The notes under the pieces were generated by a model that was not told the origin of the DNA, ran no database searches, and saw nothing but the letters and a program-made list of their open reading frames with translations. From assembly GCA_965214695.1 (NCBI GenBank), contig OZ243967.1, positions 3,286,001 through 3,350,000 on the forward strand: a DNA stretch of 64,000 bases. Reading direction: 5' to 3'. The DNA is from JAPOXR01 sp965214695 (lineage in GTDB: Bacteria; Pseudomonadota; Alphaproteobacteria; Rhodobacterales; Rhodobacteraceae). Below, piece by piece: positions 34,033 through 42,390 of this stretch (positions are counted from its first letter, which is position 1; the number at the start of each line of letters is the position of its first letter). Both the position numbers and the translations under genes were made by a program.

Positions 34033-34965
34033 CTAACCCGATGAATGGAATGGCTGTCCGAGTGACGCGGGTGCACTGTTCGCCGTTCGCGATCCAGAAC
34101 CAGAAATAACGACGAGCGCAACGATTGTCACCACGTAAGGCGCCATTGACAAATATGCCGGATCAATTTTCAGGCCGATGGCCTGCAAATTGAGTTGCAG
34201 CAGGGTGATTCCGCCAAACAGGCAGGCACCAAGAACTACCCTGAACGGCTTCCACGAGGAAAACACCACCAGGGCGAGCGCGATCCAACCGGCGCCGGCG
34301 GTGATGCCATCGGTCCATTGCGGAACCCGCAAGAGCGAGAGATAGGCGCCTCCCAGCCCGGCACAGGCGCCGCCGAACAGGATCGCTGCCAGCCTGGTGA
34401 GGACAACCTTGTATCCCAGCGCATGGGCGGCGTGGTGATTTTCGCCCACCGCCCGCAACGCCAGGCCGGCCCGGGTCCTGGCCAGGAAATACCAGGTCGC
34501 AACCACCACCAGGGCGGCAACATAGACCAGCCAGTCATATCCGAAGAGCAGTTTTCCCAGTACCGGGATATCGGCCAGGATTCCGAGACCTTGGCCCGAG
34601 AAGGGCGGCGGCTTGATACCGGAATAGGTCTGGCCCAGCAGCGATGACAGGCCCAGGCCGAACATGGTCAATGCCAGGCCGGTCGCCACCTGGTTGGCGT
34701 GCAGATACTGGGTGAGCAGGCCAAAGATCAGCGACAATGCCGATCCGGCCAGCATGCCGGCAAACACGCCGACGATCGGCGAGCCGGTTTCCACCGCGGC
34801 GATGAAGCCGCAGACGGCGCCGATGATCATCATCCCCTCGACGCCGAGATTGAGCACGCCCGATTTCTCGACAACCAGCTCGCCGATGGCGGCAAGCAGG
34901 ATCGGGATGGCGGCAAAGACCATGGTCGAGATCAGCAGCAGCGGATTGATGGCGCCAAAATCCAT
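34033..34965 (-). CDS. ABC transporter permease (BmpC/NupQ-like)
   Basis: Inner-membrane protein of 310 residues with about eight to nine hydrophobic segments; the start at 34965 follows AAGGAGG. The conserved block GELVVEKSGVLNLGVEGMMIIGA is typical of branched-chain/sugar-type permeases that pair with BMP binding proteins. The partner permease ends one base upstream. It is followed by the binding-protein gene after 47 bp. Confidence 0.9.
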   Translation of the reverse strand: MDFGAINPLLLISTMVFAAIPILLAAIGELVVEKSGVLNLGVEGMMIIGAVCGFIAAVETGSPIVGVFAGMLAGSALSLIFGLLTQYLHANQVATGLALTMFGLGLSSLLGQTYSGIKPPPFSGQGLGILADIPVLGKLLFGYDWLVYVAALVVVATWYFLARTRAGLALRAVGENHHAAHALGYKVVLTRLAAILFGGACAGLGGAYLSLLRVPQWTDGITAGAGWIALALVVFSSWKPFRVVLGACLFGGITLLQLNLQAIGLKIDPAYLSMAPYVVTIVALVVISGSGSRTANSAPASLGQPFHSSG

Positions 34966-34966
34966 G

Positions 34967-36052
34967 TCAGGAGCCTCCTTGCCTGCCGATGACAACGCGG
35001 AACGTTGCCAGGAAATCCATTGACAGCAGGAAGAACAGCAGCATGCCCTGGAAGGCCTGGATCGCCGCTGCCGGCAATCCGAGCATGAACTGGGCCATTT
35101 CGCCGCCAATATAGGTCAGCGCCATCAGCAGCCCGGCCAGGACGATGCCGATCGGATTCAGGCGACCGAGGAAGGCGACGATGATGGCGGTGAAGCCATA
35201 GCCGACATTGAAGTCGATGGAGATGATGCCCGACGGGCCCGAGAGCTCGAAGATACCCGCCAGTCCGGCCATGCCGCCACCGATGCCTAGGCAGGCCACG
35301 ACCAGGAGATTGGGATTGACCCCGGAGAATGCCGCGGCGCGCGCTGACTGGCCGGTCAGGCGGATGTTGAAGCCCAGGCGGTGGATGCGCATCAGCGCAT
35401 GCGCCACCAACGCCAGCACCAGCGCCGCCATGACTCCGGCATGGATGCCGGTGCCGGTGAACAGCTCGGAATTGGCAGCGCTTTCATATTGCTGGAGGTT
35501 CCGCGACCCGGGAAAGCCGAACCCCTCCGGGTTGCGCAGAAGCCCGATCGAAACCGATGCCAGGAACTGTTCGGCCACGTAGACCAGCATCAGTGACACC
35601 AGGATCTCGTTGACGCCGAAGCGGATCTTCAGGAGGGCAGGGATCATCCCCCACAACACGCCGCCGATCACGCCGGCGATGATGACCGCCGGAAATATCC
35701 ACCAGGCATCCAGCGGATAGAATGCCAGCGCTACACCACCGCCGGCGATGGCACCCATGATGTACTGGCCCTCGGCGCCGATATTCCAGAGATTGGCCCT
35801 GAATCCGAAAGACAGCCCGATTGCGATCAGTATGAGCGGCGCCGCCTTGACCAGGATCTGCGGCCGCGCATAGGATGCCATGCCCGGGTCGAACAGCGGC
35901 GACCAGAAAATTGTCCTGACGGCTGCCACCGGATCCTTGCCAAGCAGCACGAACATTATCATGCCGGCGATCATGGTCGCAGCCACTGCAAGCACCGGCG
36001 TGGCGAGCATCCATGCCCGCGAGCGCTGCCGTCTTCGCTCAAGCCTCAGCAT
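34967..36052 (-). CDS. ABC transporter permease (BmpB/NupP-like)
   Basis: Inner-membrane protein of 361 residues, start at ATG 36052 with GGAGGCGA upstream. It has the signature SFGFRANLWNIGAEGQYIMGA and a cytoplasmic ATPase-contact loop, RLTGQSARAAAFSGVN. Its first 14 bases overlap the end of the ATPase gene, so translation is coupled. Together with the next permease it forms the heterodimeric channel of the BMP-type importer. Confidence 0.92.
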   Translation of the reverse strand: MLRLERRRQRSRAWMLATPVLAVAATMIAGMIMFVLLGKDPVAAVRTIFWSPLFDPGMASYARPQILVKAAPLILIAIGLSFGFRANLWNIGAEGQYIMGAIAGGGVALAFYPLDAWWIFPAVIIAGVIGGVLWGMIPALLKIRFGVNEILVSLMLVYVAEQFLASVSIGLLRNPEGFGFPGSRNLQQYESAANSELFTGTGIHAGVMAALVLALVAHALMRIHRLGFNIRLTGQSARAAAFSGVNPNLLVVACLGIGGGMAGLAGIFELSGPSGIISIDFNVGYGFTAIIVAFLGRLNPIGIVLAGLLMALTYIGGEMAQFMLGLPAAAIQAFQGMLLFFLLSMDFLATFRVVIGRQGGS

Positions 36053-37571
36053 TCGCCTCCTCCGGCCGCTGCAGATCATGCGAGCCGCCCATCAGCATTC
36101 CGATCTCTTCCCGCGACAATTCGCCAACCGGCCGGGCATCGCTCATCCTGCCCTCGTTCAGCACCGAGATCCGGGTGGAAATCTCGATCAGCTCGTCGAG
36201 ATCCTGGCTGATCGCAACCACTGCGGCTCCCGCCGCGGCCATGTCGAGCAGCGCCTGCCTGATGGCGGCGGCGGCCGACGCATCGACACCCCAGGTCGGC
36301 TGGTTGACCACGAGGACCAGCGGGTCTTGCAGGATTTCCCGGCCGATCACGAATTTTTGCAGGTTACCGCCCGACAACGAGCTGGCGGCGCTGTCGGGGC
36401 CGGTGGTCCGCACATCAAATTCGGCAATGACGCGTTCGGCAAATTTCCGTGCTGCCGGCCAGTCGATGATTCCGTGCCGCGCCAGCTTCATTCTGGCGCA
36501 TCCGGTCATGAACGCGTTCTCGGTCAGGCTCATATCGGCCGCCGCGGCATGGCCGACGCGCTCCTCCGGCGCCGTCAGCAGCCCGGCCTGGCGGCGGGCA
36601 TCGGGAGATGCGCGGCCAAGATCGTTCCCGTCCATCAGGATGTCGCCCGAACTGGCCGGCGCCTCGCCGGACAAGGCTGCCATCAGCTCCTCCTGCCCGT
36701 TGCCGGCAATCCCGGCAACACCGAGGATTTCTCCCCGCCGGACCGCGAGGGACACGCCGCCGAGATTGGTCCCGAAATCGGACACCGCCGAAGTCGACAG
36801 GTTGCGAACTTCCAGCATTGGCTCACCGGCGGATGCATCCTCGGCCCGTGCCGGAGCGGAGAAGGAGCTGCCGACCATCATCTCGGCCAGCTGCCGGGCT
36901 GATTTCTGCCGCGGGTTGCAGGTGGCCACGACCTGACCCGCCCGCAGGATGGTGGCATGGTGGCACAGGGAGCGGATTTCCTCGAGCTTGTGGGAAATGT
37001 AGAGGATCGATGTCCCTTCTTCGGAGAGTTTCCGCAGCGTGGCAAACAGGATGCCCGTCTCCTGCGGAGTCAGCACCGAGGTCGGCTCATCCATGATCAG
37101 GAGCTTCGGTTCCTGCAGGAGGCAGCGGACAATCTCGACCCGTTGGCGCTCGCCGACCGACAGATCGCCGATCCGCTGTTCGGGATTCAGGAACAGCCCG
37201 TAATTCTCGCCGGTCCGGCGAATCAATTCGCCCAGCCGGCGGGGTGAGGGTGGACGGTTCATGCCCAGCGAGATGTTCTCCGACACCGTCAGTGCATCGA
37301 ATAGCGAGAAATGCTGAAACACCATGGCGATGCCCTGCGAGCGGGCAACATTGGGCGAGGCGGGGGCGTAGGGTTGGTCCCGCAGGATCATCCGTCCCGA
37401 ATCCGGGCGAATCAGGCCATAGACCGTCTTGACCAGGGTTGATTTGCCGGAGCCGTTTTCGCCCAGCAGCGCGTGGATCTCGCCGGCATCCATGCCGAAG
37501 GTGATCTCGTCATTGGCCTTGACGCCCGGATAGGATTTCGACAGCGCCTCGACCCGGAAGAACACGGTCAT
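36039..37571 (-). CDS. double-domain ABC ATPase of the BMP-type transporter
   Basis: Protein of 510 residues with two nucleotide-binding domains as in sugar/nucleoside importers. The first is canonical (GENGSGKSTLVK, LSVGERQRVEIVRCLL, LLIMDEPTSVLT). The second has a degenerate Walker A (GIAGNGQEEL) and LSGGNLQKFVIGRE, with NQPTWGVD in the Walker B position; such a catalytically weak second half is usual for this family. ATG 37571 overlaps the xdhC stop by 4 bp, tying the transporter to xanthine dehydrogenase expression. Confidence 0.93.
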   Translation of the reverse strand: MTVFFRVEALSKSYPGVKANDEITFGMDAGEIHALLGENGSGKSTLVKTVYGLIRPDSGRMILRDQPYAPASPNVARSQGIAMVFQHFSLFDALTVSENISLGMNRPPSPRRLGELIRRTGENYGLFLNPEQRIGDLSVGERQRVEIVRCLLQEPKLLIMDEPTSVLTPQETGILFATLRKLSEEGTSILYISHKLEEIRSLCHHATILRAGQVVATCNPRQKSARQLAEMMVGSSFSAPARAEDASAGEPMLEVRNLSTSAVSDFGTNLGGVSLAVRRGEILGVAGIAGNGQEELMAALSGEAPASSGDILMDGNDLGRASPDARRQAGLLTAPEERVGHAAAADMSLTENAFMTGCARMKLARHGIIDWPAARKFAERVIAEFDVRTTGPDSAASSLSGGNLQKFVIGREILQDPLVLVVNQPTWGVDASAAAAIRQALLDMAAAGAAVVAISQDLDELIEISTRISVLNEGRMSDARPVGELSREEIGMLMGGSHDLQRPEEANAEA

Positions 37572-38509
37572 GGCCGGGCCTCGGTCGGGCCCGCCGTGAC
37601 CTCGCCGCGCGCAAGCATCCGGCAGGCCAGGCCGATGGCGATCGCCCGCGGGTGCTTCCCGAGCTCCGGCATGCCGATCGGGCACTCGATCCGGTCGATC
37701 GCTTGCCTGGCATGGCCGGCCTCGGCCAGCCGCTTGCGGAAGCGGGCCCATTTCGACTTTGATCCGATCAACCCGACAGAGCGGAACGGAACGGCAAGAA
37801 GGCGGTTGCAGATATCGAGATCGAGGGCATGGGAATGGGTCATGACCAGGTGGTCAGCCTCCGCTGGCGCGAACCGGACCGTGTCGGCCGGGTTGGCCGC
37901 GACAAGCTGCTCGGCGCAGCCGGCGATGTCGGCCGGGTAGCGGTCGGCGGCGACATCGACCCAGGTGATGTCGAAACTGTCGAGCGGGGCCAGGGTTGCC
38001 ACCACCGCCCGGCCGACATGGCCAGCCCCGAACAGCCACAGGCTACGCCGGCACCGGGAGGCCGCCTCGCCAATCCAGTTCCGACTGAACAGGATTTGTT
38101 CGCCATCGCCGGCAATGTCGGGAGGGGCCTCGCCGGCGTCGCCGGAGATTGCCCGCAGGTAGCGGCCGGTCTCGCTAATCGCCAGCCTGGCCTCCTGCAA
38201 ACGGTCATGGTCGAAGATCTCGGTGACCAGCGTCACCGAACCGCCACAGCACTGGCCCAGCCCCGGTCCGAGCGGCCGGCGCTGGACCCCGGCACTGCCG
38301 GTGCCCTTGCCGAGTGACGACCGGGCGGCCTCTGCGGCCTCGTATTCGAGAGCACCGCCGCCAATGGTCCCGGACTGCCCGTCCGTCCAGACCAGCATCG
38401 ACGCCCCGGCCTCGCGCGGCACCGACCCGGAGGTTTGCACGACCAGCACCCTGGCCACCCTGTCATGTCTGCCGACCGCAGCCTCGATGTCTTGCAGGTT
38501 GAAGGCCAT
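37568..38509 (-). CDS. xdhC: xanthine dehydrogenase accessory protein XdhC
   Basis: Protein of 313 residues. The N-terminal XdhC/CoxI motif SGSVPREAGASMLV, the CCGG pair (GLGQCCGGSV) and a C-terminal Rossmann segment LFGAGHVGRAV are all present. XdhC binds molybdenum cofactor, promotes its sulfuration and inserts it into XdhB. It starts 3 bp after xdhB and overlaps the transporter ATPase, so cofactor insertion and uptake are encoded as one unit. Confidence 0.93.
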   Translation of the reverse strand: MAFNLQDIEAAVGRHDRVARVLVVQTSGSVPREAGASMLVWTDGQSGTIGGGALEYEAAEAARSSLGKGTGSAGVQRRPLGPGLGQCCGGSVTLVTEIFDHDRLQEARLAISETGRYLRAISGDAGEAPPDIAGDGEQILFSRNWIGEAASRCRRSLWLFGAGHVGRAVVATLAPLDSFDITWVDVAADRYPADIAGCAEQLVAANPADTVRFAPAEADHLVMTHSHALDLDICNRLLAVPFRSVGLIGSKSKWARFRKRLAEAGHARQAIDRIECPIGMPELGKHPRAIAIGLACRMLARGEVTAGPTEARP

Positions 38510-38512
38510 CGA

Positions 38513-40810
38513 TCAGCGTCCCGCCTGCCGCTGCACGGCGGCGAGGATGCGCTCGGGAGTGGCCGGGGCGGACAGGGCGGGGTAGACCGATCCGTCTCCG
38601 CAGGAGGCAACGGCGTGCGACAGGGCATGCAGGACCGAGATTGCCAGCATCAGGGGCGGCTCGCCAACAGCCTTTGATCGGTAGATGGTCTCCTCGTGGT
38701 TCTCGGCCCGGTCCCAGAGCGACACGTTGAAGATCGCCGGCCGGTCGGAGCAGGCCGGGATCTTGTAGGTGGATGGCGCGTGTGTCGTAAGCCTCCCGGA
38801 ATCGTCCCAGCACAGCTCCTCTGTCGTCAGCCAGCCGGCACCCTGGACATATCCGCCCTCGACCTGGCCGACGTCAATTGCCGGGTTGAGCGATTTTCCG
38901 CATTCATGAAGAATGTCGGCCCGCAATATCCTGTTCTCCCCGGTCAGGGTGTCGATCATGACCTCGGTCACCGCGGCGCCATAGGAAAAATAGTAGAATG
39001 GACGGCCGACCCCGCGCACGCGGTCCCAGTTGACCTTCGGCGTGGCATAGAACCCGGTGGCCGAGAGCGGCACCCGGCCCAAATAGGCCGATTTGACCGC
39101 GTCGCCAAAGCTCCAGGCCTCGCTGCCGGCCCGGAATTGCCCTTCCTCGAATTTCACCTGCCCCAAATCCATCTGGTGCCTTGCGGCAACATGGTCGGCG
39201 ATACGACCGACGATCTCCCGGCAGGCGCGGCTGACCGCCATTCCATTGAGATCGGAGCCGGAGGAGGCAGCGGTCGGCGACGTGTTGGGAACCTTGCCGG
39301 TATCGGTGGCGGTGATCCTGACGCTGTCGAGGGGTTGGCCGAATTCCTGTGCCGCCACCTGGGCCAGCTTGATGAACAGGCCCTGTCCCATCTCGGTTCC
39401 GCCATGATTGATGTGGATCGAGCCATCCTGGTAGACATGGACCAGGGCGCCGGCCTGGTTCAGGTGGGTCAGGGTGAAGGAAATCCCGAACTTGACCGGC
39501 GAAAATCCGATTCCCTTCCTAAGAATCCGGTTGGTGGAATTCCACTGGCGGATGGCCTCGCATCGCCGGGCATATTCCGAAGATGCCAGCAATTCCTCGG
39601 CGATGTCGCCGATGACGCAATCCTCGACCGGCATGCCGTAGAAGGTCTTCTGGCTGCCAGCCCTGACCGGCGGTGCGTAGTAGTTCAGCCGCCGCAGCTC
39701 GGCCGGGTCGACACCGGTGTCATGGGCAAGATGGTCGAGGACCCGTTCGATGCCGAGCATGCCCTGCGGGCCGCCAAATCCCCTGAAAGCGGTTGCCGAC
39801 TGGGTATTGGTCCGCAACCGTTCCGAGGTCACGCTGATCGCCGGGATCCGGTAGGCATTGTCGGCATGCAGCATCGCCCGGTCGGCGACGGGCAGCGAGA
39901 GGTCACGCGACCAGCCGCAGCGAACCAACTGCCGGAACACCACCCCGGCAAGCCGGCCCGACCGGTCACAGCCAGCCTCGTATTCGATCCTGGCATCGTG
40001 GCGCTTGCCGGTGATCATGAAATCGTCATCTCGGTCGAAGCGCATCCGGCACGGGAGTCCGGTCACCCTGGCGGCAACGCCGCAGGCACAGGCAATGTTG
40101 TTGGCCTGGCTTTCCTTGCCGCCGAAGCCGCCGCCCATGCGGCGGACCTCGACCCGTACCGCATGCATGGGTTTGCCAATTGCGTCGGCCACCTTGTGCT
40201 GGATCTCGGTCGGATGCTGGGTCGAGCTGTAGACCAGCATTGAGCCATCTTCCTGCGGCACCGCCAGCGCCGCCTGACCCTCCAGGTAGAAATGCTCCTG
40301 GCCGCCGACCTCGATTGTGCCCGACACCCGGTGCTCGGCCTTGCTGATCGCCTGCACCGGGTTTCCCTTGCAGTAGACCAGCGGCTCTTCCAGCCGGCTG
40401 CCTGCCCGCAGCGCATCTTCGATCGACAGGATTGCCGGTTGTTCCCGGTACTCGATCTCTGCCCGCCGCGCCGCCTGTCGGGCGGCCAGGTGCGATCGGG
40501 CGATTACCAGGAAGATCGGCTGACCGACATAGTGGACCTCTCCGTCGGCGAGCAGCGGCTCGCCATCACCGGATGGCGAGACGTCATTGGCGGCCGGCAG
40601 ATCGCCGGCGGTGAGGGCGCAGACAACCCCGTCGGCAGCACGGACATCGTCCAGGCAGACAGACAGGAGCTCGGCCCGGGAGACCGCCGAGCAGCCGAAG
40701 GCCAGGTGCAGGGCCGAGCCTGGCGACGGGATGTCATCGACGTAGAGCGCCCTGCCGGTGACATGCAGCACGGCCGCATCATGGGCGGTTGGCTGGTGAA
40801 GCGCTGTCAA
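38513..40810 (-). CDS. xdhB: xanthine dehydrogenase molybdopterin-binding subunit
   Basis: Protein of 765 residues, the usual XdhB length. It carries the molybdopterin-binding GGGFGGKES and RAFRGFGGPQG-type segment (TAFRGFGGPQGM), the NHGGTEMGQGL block, and the catalytic base Glu651 in VEGGYVQGAGW. It oxidises hypoxanthine and xanthine to uric acid at the molybdenum centre. ATG 40810 overlaps the xdhA stop by 4 bp. It would act as an (XdhA-XdhB)2 complex in the cytoplasm. Confidence 0.95.
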   Translation of the reverse strand: MTALHQPTAHDAAVLHVTGRALYVDDIPSPGSALHLAFGCSAVSRAELLSVCLDDVRAADGVVCALTAGDLPAANDVSPSGDGEPLLADGEVHYVGQPIFLVIARSHLAARQAARRAEIEYREQPAILSIEDALRAGSRLEEPLVYCKGNPVQAISKAEHRVSGTIEVGGQEHFYLEGQAALAVPQEDGSMLVYSSTQHPTEIQHKVADAIGKPMHAVRVEVRRMGGGFGGKESQANNIACACGVAARVTGLPCRMRFDRDDDFMITGKRHDARIEYEAGCDRSGRLAGVVFRQLVRCGWSRDLSLPVADRAMLHADNAYRIPAISVTSERLRTNTQSATAFRGFGGPQGMLGIERVLDHLAHDTGVDPAELRRLNYYAPPVRAGSQKTFYGMPVEDCVIGDIAEELLASSEYARRCEAIRQWNSTNRILRKGIGFSPVKFGISFTLTHLNQAGALVHVYQDGSIHINHGGTEMGQGLFIKLAQVAAQEFGQPLDSVRITATDTGKVPNTSPTAASSGSDLNGMAVSRACREIVGRIADHVAARHQMDLGQVKFEEGQFRAGSEAWSFGDAVKSAYLGRVPLSATGFYATPKVNWDRVRGVGRPFYYFSYGAAVTEVMIDTLTGENRILRADILHECGKSLNPAIDVGQVEGGYVQGAGWLTTEELCWDDSGRLTTHAPSTYKIPACSDRPAIFNVSLWDRAENHEETIYRSKAVGEPPLMLAISVLHALSHAVASCGDGSVYPALSAPATPERILAAVQRQAGR

Positions 40811-42210
40811 TGGCCCGGATCCAGGATGTTGGCGGGCATGTCTGGGCAGCTGTCTTCGAGGAAATATCGCAGCAGCATGTTGCGCGCCGCCTGCATCCGG
40901 TACTGCCCGCTGGCCCGCATGTCCGAGATCGGCGCAAAGTCGTGCTCCATGGCCTGCATTGCCGCATCCACCGTGTCACGGCTCCAGGCCTGGCCGACCA
41001 GCGCCTCCTCGGTCCGTCGGGCCCGGCGGGGCGTTGCCGCCATGCCGCCAAAGGCGATTCGCGCCGAGGTCACGCGCCGGTTGTCGATGGCGATGTTGAC
41101 GCATCCGCAGACGGCCGAGATATCCTGGTCGAACCGCTTGGACAGCTTGTAGCATCTCAGCCCGCCGCCGCGGGCGGGGATCACGATGGTCTCGACGAAT
41201 TCGCCCGGACGCAGATCCTGCCTGCCATACTCGACGAAGAACTCGCCGATCGGCAAGGTCCGCCGCTGTGCACCGCGGCGCAGTTCGAGCCGGGCATCGA
41301 GGGCTATCAGCGCCGGGGAAGCATCGCCGATCGGCGAGCCATTGGCGACATTGCCGCCGATGGTAGCGGAATTGCGGACCTGGACGGAACCGAAGCGCCG
41401 CACCAGCTCGGCCATCGACGGAAAGCGGTCGGCGACGCAATCGCCGAACTCGGCCAGGGTAACGCCGCCGCCAATGCGAAGCTCGCAGCCCCTCTCCTCG
41501 ATGCCCCTGAGCTCGGGAATGTCGCCGATGAAGCAGACCGGTCGGATATCGCGCAGCTGCTTGGTCACCCACAGCCCGACATCGGTGGCGCCGGCCACCA
41601 GTGTCGCCGATGGGTTGTCGAGGTACCATTCGGCGAATTCCCTGATCCCGGCGGCGACATGCCAGCCCCCGCCGCCAGCCTGGCCGGCGACATTCGGCAT
41701 GGCATCGCCGATGGTGCCCGACCATGCGGGAAGCGGCTTTTCGCAGGCGGCTTCGGCGGCCCTGACAATCGGGGCGTAGCCGGTGCAGCGGCAGAGATTG
41801 CCGGCCAGTACATCGTCATGCTTCCGGTTGTCGTTCAGTCTTCCGGCAACCAGCGACATCACGATTCCCGGAGTGCAGAACCCGCATTGGCTGCCATGGT
41901 ACTCAACCATCGCCGCCTGCACGCAATTTGGACTGCCATCGGCCTCGGACACCCCCTCGATGGTCCGCAACGCCTTGCCATGCAGTTGCGGCAGGAACAT
42001 GATGCAGGAATTGACGGCCATGTGGATGAGGTCTTGACCGTGTCGCTCCGACACCAGCACGGTGCAGGCCCCGCAATCACCCTCGTTGCAGCCCTCCTTG
42101 GTGCCGGTCAGACCTCGCGACAGCCGCAACCAGTCCAGGACAGTGGTCTGCGGATCCGGATCCGCCAGCGACACCGGCGAGCCATTCAATGTAAATTCAA
42201 GTCCCGACAT
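40807..42210 (-). CDS. xdhA: xanthine dehydrogenase small subunit (2Fe-2S and FAD domains)
   Basis: Protein of 467 residues from ATG 42210 (MSGLEFTLNG). Residues 1-150 hold the two [2Fe-2S] clusters: Cys41, Cys46 and Cys49 in EGCNEGDCGAC, and Cys109, Cys112, Cys140 and Cys142 in QCGFCTPG and CRCTGY. Residues 190-460 are a CO-dehydrogenase-type FAD domain with TIGGNVANGSPIGD. It passes electrons from the molybdenum subunit to NAD+. First gene of the xdh-transporter operon, divergent from dnaE across 180 bp. Confidence 0.95.
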   Translation of the reverse strand: MSGLEFTLNGSPVSLADPDPQTTVLDWLRLSRGLTGTKEGCNEGDCGACTVLVSERHGQDLIHMAVNSCIMFLPQLHGKALRTIEGVSEADGSPNCVQAAMVEYHGSQCGFCTPGIVMSLVAGRLNDNRKHDDVLAGNLCRCTGYAPIVRAAEAACEKPLPAWSGTIGDAMPNVAGQAGGGGWHVAAGIREFAEWYLDNPSATLVAGATDVGLWVTKQLRDIRPVCFIGDIPELRGIEERGCELRIGGGVTLAEFGDCVADRFPSMAELVRRFGSVQVRNSATIGGNVANGSPIGDASPALIALDARLELRRGAQRRTLPIGEFFVEYGRQDLRPGEFVETIVIPARGGGLRCYKLSKRFDQDISAVCGCVNIAIDNRRVTSARIAFGGMAATPRRARRTEEALVGQAWSRDTVDAAMQAMEHDFAPISDMRASGQYRMQAARNMLLRYFLEDSCPDMPANILDPGH

Positions 42211-42390
42211 GGTCGTCACGCCGATAGCCGGATTGACCGTGCAAGACAATCCGCATCGATGCAATAGTTGTGGGCAACCCGGCCCGCCTTTCGCGCCCGC
42301 CGACCCCGCAATACAGGCCGGCACTGGCCGGCCAGGCGAGCCGTTGCGACCTGCTTCCCGAAATGGTGCGGCGGGTTTAAGGGTGAGGGC

